A stretch of 64,000 bases of DNA from Cellvibrionaceae bacterium (GCA_021151825.1 JAGKWQ010000006.1:186001-250000), one strand, 5' to 3'; counted from the first letter of the stretch, positions 21,170-30,932 are shown. Notes: generated by a model not told the origin, from the letters alone. Translations and numbers: made by a program.

Positions 21170-22590
21170 TGGTTATGCAATCACATCAAGAAACCTTGGC
21201 TGTTAAAACATTGTCGCTGGTGATCACGTCATTATTATTTAGCGCATGTTCATTTAATGAAGTGAAAAAACCCGATATCAATTATGCGGATAATTACTCA
21301 GTAACGCCTGTGCAATCAAAACTCGAAAATGCCGTTATTGTAGATTCAAACTGGTGGCAATCATTTCAGTCGCCGGCATTAAATGAGTTGATGCAAGCGG
21401 CGCAGCAGCAGAGCCCGGATTTATTAATGTCCGCTGAGCGCGTGAGGCAAGCTGAACTGCAAATGCGTATCGCCAATGTGAGTTTATTTCCATCGCTTTC
21501 TGCAAGTGCCTCCACTGGTGAATCGCGTAGCAAGGCTGATGGCGAGAGTAGCTATGCGCGTGGTGAGTCGAGTCGAGCCAGTGTAAACATCAGTTATGAA
21601 GTGGATTTGTGGGGTGGTATTGCCGCTGAGCGCGCATCGGCCAGAGCCGGTTATGACGCAACACGTTACGATCAGGATGCGGCGACCTTGAGTATCAAAG
21701 CGGCTATTTCTAATAGCTGGTTTCAGTGGCTAGCTTTGCAGGAGCGTATTGCTACTGCGCGCAAAAATATTGCTATCGCCGAACGTGTGCAAAACATTGT
21801 AGACGCGCGCTACCGCAATGGTGTGGCAACAGCGGCCGATGTTGCGCAACAGAAAACTAACTTGTTAAGCCAACAGGCTTCGCTATTGCCGTTGGAATTG
21901 CAAGCGCGCCAAACCCAATCGGCATTGGCAATTTTATTGGGTAAAACACCGCAAGAATTTTCACTCACCATTGAACAATTGCTGGATATACAAGTGCCGG
22001 AAGTTGCAGCGGGAACACCTGCTGATTTGGTCACCCGTCGCCCGGATTTAGCAGCGAGCGAAGCCGATTTGCGCGCGGCCAATGCCAATATCCATGCAGC
22101 GCGTGCAGCACTCTTACCTGGTATTAGCCTGGGTGCCAGTGCGGGAAAATCAGCGAGCGAATTATTCAGCTTGAACCCTGCAACACAAACCACTGGTTGG
22201 ACATTATCGCTCGCACAAACATTGTTTAATGGTGGGCGTTTGGTAAATCAAAAACGCTTGAGCGAAGCGCGTCGCAGTGAATTGGTATTGCAATATCACA
22301 AAGCAATTTTAACGGCCTTGCAAGAAGTGGATAACGCACTGGTGTCGGCCGATGTCAGCCAACGACAGGAAGTCAGTCAGCGGGAAATTGTTGCCAATGC
22401 CGAGCGGAGTTTGCGCTTGACGGAGGCTCGTTATCGCGCTGGCACCGACGATTTATTATCGCTGCTTGAAGCGCAGCGCAGTTTATTCCAGGCGCAGGAT
22501 TCGCTGGTGCAACAGCGATTGTCTCGTTTGACTGCAGCAGTGGATTTGTATAAATCGCTTGGCGGTGGTTGGACGCTGGCAGCAAATTAG
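21169..22590 (+). CDS. TolC-like outer-membrane channel lipoprotein (NodT family)
   Basis: The protein is 473 residues. The N-terminal signal ends in lipobox LFSAC, so the protein is lipid-anchored. Two OEP repeats follow; the second half has LVTRRPDLAASEADLRAANANI, the best-conserved segment of the NodT/OprM family, and AQTLFNGGRL. Trimers form the outer-membrane and periplasmic tunnel for the MacAB pair encoded immediately upstream (one-base overlap). The arrangement macA-macB-opm matches PvdRT-OpmQ of Pseudomonas, which exports newly made and recycled pyoverdine. Confidence 0.94.
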   Translation: MVMQSHQETLAVKTLSLVITSLLFSACSFNEVKKPDINYADNYSVTPVQSKLENAVIVDSNWWQSFQSPALNELMQAAQQQSPDLLMSAERVRQAELQMRIANVSLFPSLSASASTGESRSKADGESSYARGESSRASVNISYEVDLWGGIAAERASARAGYDATRYDQDAATLSIKAAISNSWFQWLALQERIATARKNIAIAERVQNIVDARYRNGVATAADVAQQKTNLLSQQASLLPLELQARQTQSALAILLGKTPQEFSLTIEQLLDIQVPEVAAGTPADLVTRRPDLAASEADLRAANANIHAARAALLPGISLGASAGKSASELFSLNPATQTTGWTLSLAQTLFNGGRLVNQKRLSEARRSELVLQYHKAILTALQEVDNALVSADVSQRQEVSQREIVANAERSLRLTEARYRAGTDDLLSLLEAQRSLFQAQDSLVQQRLSRLTAAVDLYKSLGGGWTLAAN

Positions 22591-22655
22591 TTTTTCGAAT
22601 TTGTAAAACAATAGATCACAATAAATTTTTATTTTTTGGGCTTGGGGGCGTTCGC

Positions 22656-25178
22656 GTGAAAAACGTTTTATTCCAGATTCACTGGTTTTTGGGGATTACT
22701 GCGGGCATCGTTTTAGCAGTTGTGGGTGTTACGGGCGGTTTGATGAGTTTTGAACGCACGATCATGGAGGCGATAAGCCCGGAGATTGTGCAAGTTCAGG
22801 TCAGCGGTGAGCGTTTGACTCCCGATGCTATTGCCGAGCGCTTTCACGCACAAAAGCCGGAATCGCGTGTTGAACAAATCACCTTGTGGCCGGAAGCGGA
22901 TCGCAGCGCGTTAGTGCGCGTTACACCGCCACCCGGCGAACGCCGTGGTGAAACTATTTATATCAATCCTTACACCGGCGAATTGCTGGGAAAAATTACT
23001 GGCGAACAATTTTTCCGCACAGTACGTTCACTGCATCGTTGGTTATTAATTCCATCGGAGCAGGATGGCATTAATATCGGTCGTCAAATCACTGGCTTCA
23101 GTGCATTTGCGCTGGTGTTTTTTGCGTTGTCCGGTTTGTATTTGCGCTGGCCGCGCCGCGCATTGAATTGGCGTAATTGGTTCCGCATTGATTTCAGTTT
23201 AAAAGGCCGCAATTTTTATTGGGCGCTGCACTCGGTCATTGGTACCTGGGTGATCCTGATGTATTTGCTGATGGCATTAACCGGTCTGACCTGGTCTTAC
23301 AGTTGGTATAAAAGTGGTGCGTCACTTTTATTGACCGGTGAACCTGTGCAAGAGCGGCGCGGATTTGGTGGGCCTGGCGGTCAGCAAGGTGGTCCTGCTA
23401 TGCAAGGTGGACAGCGCGGGCAGGGCGGAGCGCAAGCGGGGAGAGAAGGTCGCGGTCAAGGTCGTGAAGGTGGCATGACACGTGAAAATGGAGAAGCTCG
23501 CGCTCAAGATCGTGAGAGTGTGGAGCATCGCGAACATGCAGCTGCTGCTCCAGTAATGGTTGATTCTGCATGGCAAACCTTTGCAACTAAAGCAGAAAAT
23601 AATTACAAGTTTGCCAGCATCAGTTTTCCACGTTCAGCAAACGATCCGGTGATGGTGAATTATGTAACGCCTGATGCAACTAATGATCGTCAACGCAGTT
23701 CGATGACTATTGATGCAGCATCAGGTGATGTGGTTGCCGATCAACCCTACACACCGATTGAGCCGCTGGGCAAACGTATCTATCAGGGTATTTATGAATT
23801 GCATACGGGCGAGTGGTTTGGTACTCCCGGTTTGATTATCAATATGACCGCTTCATTTTTGATGCCGCTGTTTACCATTACTGGTTTCCTGCTGTATTTC
23901 GATCGCCGCAAAAAGAAACGTAACAGCAAAAACGCCGCAGCAGGTGTTGCTAACGCCCATACTGATGCGGACTACTGGATTGTTTATGCAACTCAAACAG
24001 GCACCGCAGAACAACTCGCTTGGAACACAGCGACTATTTTGCAATCCGGTGGAATCAAAGCCAGCGTAAAAAATATTTCTGTGTTGGATAAAGCTACGCT
24101 GGAATCGGCGAAGAAAATATTGTTTTTAGTCTCCACGTTTGGTGAAGGTGAAGCGCCGGATTCAGCGCGCGGTTTTGCGCGCAAGTTATTGAAGTCATCA
24201 TTGCCGTTAAAACAATTGCAATTTGGTGTGTTGGCGCTTGGCGATAAACGTTATGTTGATTATTGCTCGTTCGCGATACAGGTTGAGCAATGGTTGTTAG
24301 CCAACGGAGCGAATCCGCTTTTTACGCGGATTGATGTGGATAACGGTAATGAGCAATCAATTCATCAATGGCAACAACAGATTGCCGATATCAGTGGTGT
24401 AGAAAATGTCACTGCCTGGGCTGCACCTGAATATGAAGATTGGCGTTTGCAGAAACGTGAATTATTGAATGCGGGCAGTGTAGGTACGCCGGTTTATCGT
24501 GTGACATTACAACCTTCTGCGCCGGGAAATACCCATTGGCAAGCGGGTGATATTTTGGAAATCAGACCGCAGAATAATCCTGATTTACCGCATCGCGAAT
24601 ATTCTATTGCGTCCTTAACAACTGATGGTCAGTTGGATCTGGTGGTGCGTCAGGCGTTTAATGAAAAGGGTGAATTGGGCCTCGGCTCAGGATGGTTAAC
24701 TGCAACAGCAGAAGAGAACAGTAAAGTGCTGGCGCGCATTCGTGCGAATCCTTCTTTCCATGCGCCGCAAGCAAATTGCGCGATGATTTTGATCGGCGCC
24801 GGTACCGGCATTGCTGGTTTGCGTGCACATTTGCATGAACGTTATCTGAAAGACCAGCAACAAAATTGGTTGATCTTTGGCGAACGGCAACGCAGTCATG
24901 ATCGCCTGTTTGCCAGTGAATTGGATGCGTGGCAGAAGTCAGGATTTCTCACCGAGTTGGACGAGGTTTATTCACGTGATGGCGAAGGTTATGTACAAAA
25001 TGTAGTTGCATTAAAGCAACAGCAATTGTGCGAATGGCTGGATCGTGGTGCGGCTATCTATGTGTGTGGTGGTATGGCGATGGGTGCAGGTGTGCATCAG
25101 GCGTTAATCGAAATACTCGGTGAAAACGATTTGCAGCAATTGATCGAAACCAATCGCTATTGCCGCGACGTTTATTGA
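22656..25178 (+). CDS. PepSY membrane module fused to flavodoxin/FAD/NAD(P)H reductase
   Basis: The protein is 840 residues from GTG 22656, which has GGGGG upstream; the open frame extends 29 codons further but without a start signal. The PepSY_TM part (about 1-425) has four helices: near residues 3-30, 145-165, 188-218 and 390-415. FQIHWFLGI, SLHRWLL and WALHSVIG supply membrane histidines suited to heme. A periplasmic Gly/Arg/Gln-rich disordered stretch spans about 232-297. A flavodoxin domain (from about 438, with YATQTGTAEQLAW and STFGEGEAPDSA) and an FAD/NAD(P)H domain (from about 592, with HREYSIAS, GAGTGIAGLRAHL and terminal NRYCRDVY) follow. It should carry cytoplasmic NAD(P)H electrons across the membrane to a periplasmic acceptor, probably a ferric chelate. 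It lies 65 bases after the tolC-like gene. Confidence 0.9.
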   Translation: MKNVLFQIHWFLGITAGIVLAVVGVTGGLMSFERTIMEAISPEIVQVQVSGERLTPDAIAERFHAQKPESRVEQITLWPEADRSALVRVTPPPGERRGETIYINPYTGELLGKITGEQFFRTVRSLHRWLLIPSEQDGINIGRQITGFSAFALVFFALSGLYLRWPRRALNWRNWFRIDFSLKGRNFYWALHSVIGTWVILMYLLMALTGLTWSYSWYKSGASLLLTGEPVQERRGFGGPGGQQGGPAMQGGQRGQGGAQAGREGRGQGREGGMTRENGEARAQDRESVEHREHAAAAPVMVDSAWQTFATKAENNYKFASISFPRSANDPVMVNYVTPDATNDRQRSSMTIDAASGDVVADQPYTPIEPLGKRIYQGIYELHTGEWFGTPGLIINMTASFLMPLFTITGFLLYFDRRKKKRNSKNAAAGVANAHTDADYWIVYATQTGTAEQLAWNTATILQSGGIKASVKNISVLDKATLESAKKILFLVSTFGEGEAPDSARGFARKLLKSSLPLKQLQFGVLALGDKRYVDYCSFAIQVEQWLLANGANPLFTRIDVDNGNEQSIHQWQQQIADISGVENVTAWAAPEYEDWRLQKRELLNAGSVGTPVYRVTLQPSAPGNTHWQAGDILEIRPQNNPDLPHREYSIASLTTDGQLDLVVRQAFNEKGELGLGSGWLTATAEENSKVLARIRANPSFHAPQANCAMILIGAGTGIAGLRAHLHERYLKDQQQNWLIFGERQRSHDRLFASELDAWQKSGFLTELDEVYSRDGEGYVQNVVALKQQQLCEWLDRGAAIYVCGGMAMGAGVHQALIEILGENDLQQLIETNRYCRDVY

Positions 25179-25197
25179 TTTTGTAAAAATTTCAATG

Positions 25198-25230
25198 AAT
25201 AAAAAGCCCTCTATGTGAGGGCTTTTTATT
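25198..25230 (+). terminator. Terminator ending the iron island operon
   Basis: A perfect 14-bp stem (AATAAAAAGCCCTC / GAGGGCTTTTTATT) encloses loop TATGT, with A and T tracts on either side. Confidence 0.92.
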
Positions 25231-25306
25231 ATCCATTTTTCAATCGATAGAACTTGTGCCATCAAATCTTTGTCCATAACTTATCGTCAGTTATAGGGAA
25301 GATGTT

Positions 25307-26314
25307 ATGAAAACTAAAGTGATGGTTTTATTCGTTCGGTTTTCTTCTATATCGCGTTACCTGTTATTAGGTTCTGCGCTTGTCAGTAGTCAGGCTGTGT
25401 TTGCTGAACGGAACTGGTTTTCGGCGAGTTGGGAAAATGATTTGGTTGCCGGAAAAGATGGTGGTGGATACACCAACGGTATTTATTTTTCTCTGGGGCA
25501 ACGTAATGACCCTGGTGAGGAAATTACCAAATCACCTTTATTAACTTTACCCCTGGCGTGGATGGTAGATGATGATCCAACGTATGCTTACAAGTTGCAT
25601 TCACTGGGGCAGGCGATGGTTACGCCAGAAGATATTACCAAAGAAATTCCTGACCCTGCTGATGCGCCCTATGCGGGTTTGTTGTATCTGCGTTCAACGT
25701 ATGTCGTAGTCAAAAACGATTTTTCAGATCATGTTGCAACATTAGTGGGGATTGTTGGCCCTTCATCCGGTGCTGAACAAACACAAAAATTTGTGCATAA
25801 AGTAGTGGGTTCTGATCAACCCAAAGGTTGGGATTATCAACTAGCCGATAAGTTTGTTTGGCAAATCCAGCGTACGGCGGTATGGCGTTTTTCCACTACG
25901 GATTCAAGCCCGTTTGATGCGGTGTTATTGGCAGATTTGGCGGGTGGTAATCTGGAGTCGCGTGCCGGCGCCGGATTGTTTTTGCGCGCAGGCAGCGGTC
26001 TCGCACGTAACTATTCCACCATGGGGTTTTTATCCAGTCGCATTAGCACACCTATCGCCGTATCAGATGGTTGGTATATCTATCTCGGCGGCACTGCCAA
26101 TTATGTGCATAACCAGATTCTGGTTGATGGTAACGAGTTTGGTGCGAGTGCCTCTGAAGGTCTGGAGAATTATCAATACTCGTTAATGGGTGGAATTACT
26201 TACGCATGGGAACGTGCGAGCGTCTGTTTTTCTTTCCAGTCTGATACCGATCCCAGCGAAAGCAGAACTGCACGGAAAAATTTCGGTGCTATTACATTAG
26301 CTTGGCAAATTTAG
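25307..26314 (+). CDS. LpxR-family outer-membrane lipid A deacylase-like protein
   Basis: The protein is 335 residues, with a signal peptide ending AVFA. Conserved LpxR (DUF2219) blocks are present in order: SWENDLVAG, GGGYTNGIYFSLGQ, DAPYAGLLYL and IVGPSSGAEQTQKFVHKVVG. The barrel ends ITLAWQI. In Salmonella LpxR an Asn-Asp-Thr-His set removes the 3'-acyloxyacyl chain of lipid A using calcium; ENDL, YTNG and FVH here fit the family, but I cannot confirm the catalytic histidine without an alignment. ATG 25307 has AGGGA upstream. It is monocistronic, bounded by terminators on both sides. Confidence 0.82.
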   Translation: MKTKVMVLFVRFSSISRYLLLGSALVSSQAVFAERNWFSASWENDLVAGKDGGGYTNGIYFSLGQRNDPGEEITKSPLLTLPLAWMVDDDPTYAYKLHSLGQAMVTPEDITKEIPDPADAPYAGLLYLRSTYVVVKNDFSDHVATLVGIVGPSSGAEQTQKFVHKVVGSDQPKGWDYQLADKFVWQIQRTAVWRFSTTDSSPFDAVLLADLAGGNLESRAGAGLFLRAGSGLARNYSTMGFLSSRISTPIAVSDGWYIYLGGTANYVHNQILVDGNEFGASASEGLENYQYSLMGGITYAWERASVCFSFQSDTDPSESRTARKNFGAITLAWQI

Positions 26315-26368
26315 GCAGATCGATCCTTCAAAGTTGCCTCTTTTCCCCAAGCTCCCCTATACTCCCCG

Positions 26369-26397
26369 GCCCGCACAATCGTAGGTGCGGGCTTTTT
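26369..26397 (+). terminator. Terminator upstream of thrS
   Basis: An 8-bp stem (GCCCGCAC / GTGCGGGC) has an 8-base loop and is followed by TTTTTATTTTT. It ends the LpxR-like gene. Confidence 0.85.
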
Positions 26398-26422
26398 ATT
26401 TTTACCCACTGTTTTTTATCAT

Positions 26423-26443
26423 GTGACCTTTCGTAGGGGTCAC
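26423..26443 (+). promoter_or_regulatory. Candidate thrS translational operator (tRNA-Thr anticodon mimic)
   Basis: GTGACC (26423-26428) pairs with GGTCAC (26438-26443). Closing one T-G pair leaves a seven-base loop TTCGTAG, with T before and A after the triplet CGT, exactly the layout of a tRNA-Thr(CGU) anticodon loop. The triplet lies about 30 bases before the ATG and the stem ends 8 bases before the AAGGA site. In E. coli ThrRS represses its own mRNA by binding such an anticodon-like hairpin just upstream of the ribosome site. Confidence 0.7.
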
Positions 26444-26462
26444 CACTGACCAAGGATTTATT

Positions 26463-28388
26463 ATGCCTGTAATTACTCTCCCCGACGGTTCCAAACGTCC
26501 GTTCGAAAATCCCGTATCTGTCTATGAAGTTGCTGCGTCTATTGGTGCTGGCTTGGCCAAGGCGACCCTGGGTGGTCGTGTTAATGGCCAGCGTGTCGAT
26601 GCCCATGACCTGATTACTGAAGATGCGGAGCTGGTGATTTTCACCCCGAAAGACGAAGACGGTTTGGAAATTATTCGCCACTCCTGTGCACATTTGCTCG
26701 GTCACGCGATCAAACAACTGTTTCCCGATGTGAAAATGGCTATCGGTCCAACCATCGACAACGGTTTTTATTACGACATCGACCTTGAGCAAAAGCTGAC
26801 CGACGAGGATATCGCCCGTCTTGAAGCGCGCATGCTGGAACTGGCGAAAACCGAATATGACGTAGTGAAAAAGAAAGTCAGTTGGCAAGAAGCCTATGAC
26901 GTTTTCACTGCGCGCGGCGAGACTTACAAGCTGGAGATCCTGGACCGCGATGTGCCTAAAGATGCAACGCCGGGTCTGTATCACCACGAAGAATACGTTG
27001 ACATGTGCCGTGGCCCCCACGTGCCCAACATGCGTTTCTGCCTGAACTTTAAATTGATGCGCACCTCTGGCGCCTACTGGCGCGGTGACTCCAACAACAA
27101 AATGTTGCAGCGCATCTACGGCACTGCGTTTGCTGATGCCAAGCAGTTAAAAGCCTATTTGAATTTGCTCGAAGAAGCGGCCAAACGCGACCATCGCAAG
27201 CTGGCGAAGAAATTTGATTTGTTCCACCTGCAAGATGAAGCGCCGGGCATGGTGTTCTGGCATCCAAAAGGCTGGACCTTGTGGCAACAAATCGAACAGT
27301 ACATGCGTACCAAGCAAAATGACTGGGGCTATCAGGAAGTAAAAACGCCGTTGATTATGGATCGCACCCTGTGGGAGAAGTCCGGTCACTGGGAAAACTA
27401 TCGCGATAACATGTTTACCACTGAGTCGGAAAAACGCGACTTTGCGGTGAAGCCGATGAACTGCCCGGGTCATATCCAGATCTTTAACCACGGTCTGCGT
27501 TCACACAAAGATTTGCCGTTGCGTTTAGCGGAGTTTGGTTCATGCCATCGCAATGAAGCGTCAGGTGCGTTGCACGGCATTATGCGCGTGCGCGGTTTTG
27601 TGCAGGACGATGCCCATATTTTCTGTACCGATGACATGGTGGTGGAAGAGGTTTCCTCTTTTAACCAGATGCTCAAATCCGTGTACGACGATTTCGGTTT
27701 TACCGACATCGCTGTAAAACTTTCCCTGCGCCCGGAAAAATATGCCGGCACTTTGGAAACCTGGAATAAAGCGGAAGAGGGCTTACGTGCTGCCCTGCGT
27801 GCAGCAGGGCTGGAGTGGGAGGAGCTTCCCGGTGAAGGCGCCTTCTATGGCCCGAAAATTGAATACCAGATCAAGGACGCACTGGGTCGCTCCTGGCAGT
27901 GCGGTACTATCCAGCTGGATTATGTATTGCCTGAGCGTCTGGATGCGGAATATGTGGCTGAAGATAACGTGCGTAAGCGCCCGGTTATGCTTCATCGTGC
28001 GATCCTCGGTTCGTTCGAACGTTTCCTTGGAATCCTGATTGAACATTACGAGGGTTCCTTCCCGGTTTGGCTGGCTCCAGCCCAGGTTGCGGTGATGAAT
28101 ATCACTGATAACCAGGCGGAATACGTAAAATTGGTGGAAAAAACCCTGCGCGATAAGGGCATTCGTGTAATTCCGGACTTGAGAAACGAGAAGATCGGCT
28201 TTAAAATCCGCGAGCACACAATTCAGCGGGTACCCTACCTGCTCGTCGTTGGCGATAAAGAGGTTGAAAATCAATCACTTGCAGTTCGCACAAGGGACGG
28301 AGAAGATTTGGGTGTAATGACTCTGGAAGCTTTCATCGCGCACTTGACCGCCGATATAGCGCGTCGAGGCAGAAATATTTCTGCTTAA
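26463..28388 (+). CDS. thrS: Threonine--tRNA ligase
   Basis: The protein is 641 residues, the standard full-length form. The N-terminal TGS domain (about 1-60) is followed by the editing domain with [10 protein letters not shown] and CRGPH (removal of mischarged serine), the class II core with [10 protein letters not shown] (zinc cysteine), motif 2 [17 protein letters not shown] and motif 3 near [13 protein letters not shown], and the C-terminal anticodon-binding domain. It charges tRNA-Thr. It heads the conserved block thrS-infC-rpmI-rplT-pheST-ihfA. AAGGA precedes ATG 26463, with an anticodon-mimicking hairpin immediately upstream, suggesting autogenous translational control. Confidence 0.99.
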   Translation: MPVITLPDGSKRPFENPVSVYEVAASIGAGLAKATLGGRVNGQRVDAHDLITEDAELVIFTPKDEDGLEIIRHSCAHLLGHAIKQLFPDVKMAIGPTIDNGFYYDIDLEQKLTDEDIARLEARMLELAKTEYDVVKKKVSWQEAYDVFTARGETYKLEILDRDVPKDATPGLYHHEEYVDMCRGPHVPNMRFCLNFKLMRTSGAYWRGDSNNKMLQRIYGTAFADAKQLKAYLNLLEEAAKRDHRKLAKKFDLFHLQDEAPGMVFWHPKGWTLWQQIEQYMRTKQNDWGYQEVKTPLIMDRTLWEKSGHWENYRDNMFTTESEKRDFAVKPMNCPGHIQIFNHGLRSHKDLPLRLAEFGSCHRNEASGALHGIMRVRGFVQDDAHIFCTDDMVVEEVSSFNQMLKSVYDDFGFTDIAVKLSLRPEKYAGTLETWNKAEEGLRAALRAAGLEWEELPGEGAFYGPKIEYQIKDALGRSWQCGTIQLDYVLPERLDAEYVAEDNVRKRPVMLHRAILGSFERFLGILIEHYEGSFPVWLAPAQVAVMNITDNQAEYVKLVEKTLRDKGIRVIPDLRNEKIGFKIREHTIQRVPYLLVVGDKEVENQSLAVRTRDGEDLGVMTLEAFIAHLTADIARRGRNISA

Positions 28389-28462
28389 AATCGGGTTTTG
28401 GGACCTGATCGATGCGAAAAGTGAAAAAGATTCGTTCCTATTAATTATTTGGAGATACAACT

Positions 28463-29011
28463 ATCAAACGAGATAACGCTCCCGCGGCCAAAGGCAATTC
28501 TAAAAAAGCGCGGATCAACGATCAGATCGAAGCCAAACAGGTTCGTTTAATCAATGCAGAAGGTGAGCAGGTTGGTATTGTTCCCCTGAGTGATGCTCTT
28601 GCTCAAGCTCAGGCTGCGACGCTGGATTTGGTGGAGATCGTTGCTGATAGCGATCCCATAGTCTGTAAGATTATGGATTACGGCAAGCATCTGTTTGAGA
28701 TCAAGAAAACCAAGGCTGCTGCAAAAAAGAAGCAGAAGCAGCAGTTAATCAAAGAAATGAAATTTCGCCCAGGGACGGAGGAAGCAGACTATCAGGTGAA
28801 ATTGAAAGCCTTGGTTCGCTTCCTGGAGCATGGGGACAAGGCCAAGGTAACGTTAAAGTTCCGTGGCCGCGAGCTTGCCCATCAAGAGTTGGGGATGGAA
28901 ATGATGCAACGCATCGAGAAAGACCTGGCTGAGATGGGCGCCGTAGAGCAGGCTGCCAAAATGGAAGGTAAGCAGCTCACCATGGTGCTCGCTCCCAAAA
29001 AGAGAAAATAG
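28463..29011 (+). CDS. infC: Translation initiation factor IF-3, AUC start
   Basis: The protein is 182 residues. The frame begins at ATC 28463 ([12 protein letters not shown]...), eight bases after GGAG at 28451; no ATG, GTG or TTG lies at a sensible position, and the next (TTG 28628) would delete the N-terminal domain. IF-3 genes are famous for AUU or rarely AUC starts, which IF-3 itself discriminates against, giving negative feedback. The N-domain has [15 protein letters not shown], then a lysine-rich linker ([14 protein letters not shown]) and the C-domain with [15 protein letters not shown] and [10 protein letters not shown]. It binds the 30S subunit and checks initiator tRNA pairing. It lies 74 bases after thrS. 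A 10-codon frame (28412-28444) sits in the gap and may be chance. Confidence 0.96.
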   Translation: MKRDNAPAAKGNSKKARINDQIEAKQVRLINAEGEQVGIVPLSDALAQAQAATLDLVEIVADSDPIVCKIMDYGKHLFEIKKTKAAAKKKQKQQLIKEMKFRPGTEEADYQVKLKALVRFLEHGDKAKVTLKFRGRELAHQELGMEMMQRIEKDLAEMGAVEQAAKMEGKQLTMVLAPKKRK

Positions 29012-29072
29012 TCGGGCTTTTAGCTGCCTTGATTATTTATATTATTTACCTAGATGTGTGGAGTTTTATCAC

Positions 29073-29270
29073 ATGGCAACCAAAGCTAAAGTACACAGTG
29101 GCGCGTCAAAGCGCTTCAAAAAGACTGGCGCGGGCTTCAAGTTCAAGCACGCTAACAAGAGCCACATCCTGACCAAAATGACGACCAAGCGTAAGCGCCA
29201 ACTGCGCGGCACCAGCATCGTTGATGCAGCCGATGTACCACGCGTAAAACGTTTGTTCCGTGCTATCTAA
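29073..29270 (+). CDS. rpmI: Ribosomal protein bL35
   Basis: The protein is 65 residues, the standard length. [19 protein letters not shown] and [18 protein letters not shown] are diagnostic. The start at ATG 29073 follows GGAG; an upstream in-frame start at 29058 would add five residues not present in the family. It is co-transcribed with infC and rplT. In enterobacteria L20 represses this operon by binding the infC-rpmI region. Confidence 0.99.
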   Translation: MATKAKVHSGASKRFKKTGAGFKFKHANKSHILTKMTTKRKRQLRGTSIVDAADVPRVKRLFRAI

Positions 29271-29305
29271 TAGCGCTTTTTGAGAATTTTGTAGAGGATT
29301 GAATT

Positions 29306-29665
29306 ATGGCCCGTGTTAAGCGTGGTGTAGAGGCGCGTCGTCGTCACAAGAAAGTTTTAAAAGCTGCTAAAGGTTATTACGGTGCACGTTCGCGTACATT
29401 CCGTGTTGCCAAACAAGCGGTTATCAAAGCCGGTCAATATGCTTACCGCGATCGTCGCGTTAAAAAGCGTAATTTCCGCGCTTTGTGGATTACTCGTATC
29501 AACGCCCAATCTCGCGCTGAAGGCTTGACCTACAGCCAATTGATTGCTGGCTTGAAAAAGGCGAGCATCGTTCTTGATCGTCGTGTACTGGCTGACCTGG
29601 CGGTATATGACAAAGCAGCTTTTGCTGCCGTTGTTGCGAAGGCTAAATCAGCTCTGGCTGCTTAA
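29306..29665 (+). CDS. rplT: Ribosomal protein bL20
   Basis: The protein is 119 residues. The basic N-terminal arm ([18 protein letters not shown], then [17 protein letters not shown]) and [14 protein letters not shown] are diagnostic of L20. It binds 23S rRNA early in 50S assembly and is the autogenous repressor of rpmI-rplT in several bacteria. GAGGATTG precedes ATG 29306. Two intrinsic terminators follow the stop codon, separating it from pheS. Confidence 0.99.
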   Translation: MARVKRGVEARRRHKKVLKAAKGYYGARSRTFRVAKQAVIKAGQYAYRDRRVKKRNFRALWITRINAQSRAEGLTYSQLIAGLKKASIVLDRRVLADLAVYDKAAFAAVVAKAKSALAA

Positions 29666-29679
29666 TCGTCCAACAATTG

Positions 29680-29700
29680 AAAACCCGCAAGGGTTTTTGT
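29680..29700 (+). terminator. First terminator after rplT
   Basis: AAAACCC and GGGTTTT form a 7-bp stem with loop GCAA, followed by TTG. It is weak on its own. Confidence 0.65.
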
Positions 29701-29713
29701 GAACGCGATGAAA

Positions 29714-29743
29714 GGGGAGGAGCTTTGGTTCCTCCCTTTTTTT
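29714..29743 (+). terminator. Second terminator after rplT
   Basis: GGGAGGA and TCCTCCC form a 7-bp stem with an 8-base loop, directly followed by seven T residues. It is the main stop between the rplT and pheST units. Confidence 0.85.
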
Positions 29744-29789
29744 ATGCTGATAATTTCGCGCGCACCTCAATATTTCTTATCGAATTTAA

Positions 29790-30815
<1,026 letters not shown>

Positions 30816-30824
30816 ATTCAATGT

Positions 30825-30918
30825 GTAGGTTGGCGGTAAGGTGTGAGCTTGCGAACTCCGCACCCCAACATAATGAATTAAGACGATTGTTGGGGTGCAC
30901 TTCGCTTCCCCAACCTAC
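30825..30918. repeat. Nested palindromic (REP/MITE-like) element between pheS and pheT
   Basis: Terminal inverted repeats GTAGGTTGG (30825-30833) and CCAACCTAC (30910-30918) enclose a second perfect 11-bp pair, GCACCCCAACA (30860-30870) and TGTTGGGGTGC (30888-30898). The transcript could fold into a long cruciform-like hairpin. Elements ending in GTAGGTTGG-type repeats occur as dispersed intergenic copies in many gammaproteobacteria. No second copy was noticed in this window. Confidence 0.7.
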
Positions 30919-30932
30919 GGAATAGATGAAAT

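Noticed and set aside
26328..27020. Minus-strand frame over the thrS leader and start (230 codons)
   Set aside because: It is antisense to thrS and crosses its operator and terminator; no start signal.
28412..28444. Ten-codon frame (MRKVKKIRSY) between thrS and infC
   Set aside because: It has no clear ribosome site and no regulatory codon pattern; probably chance.
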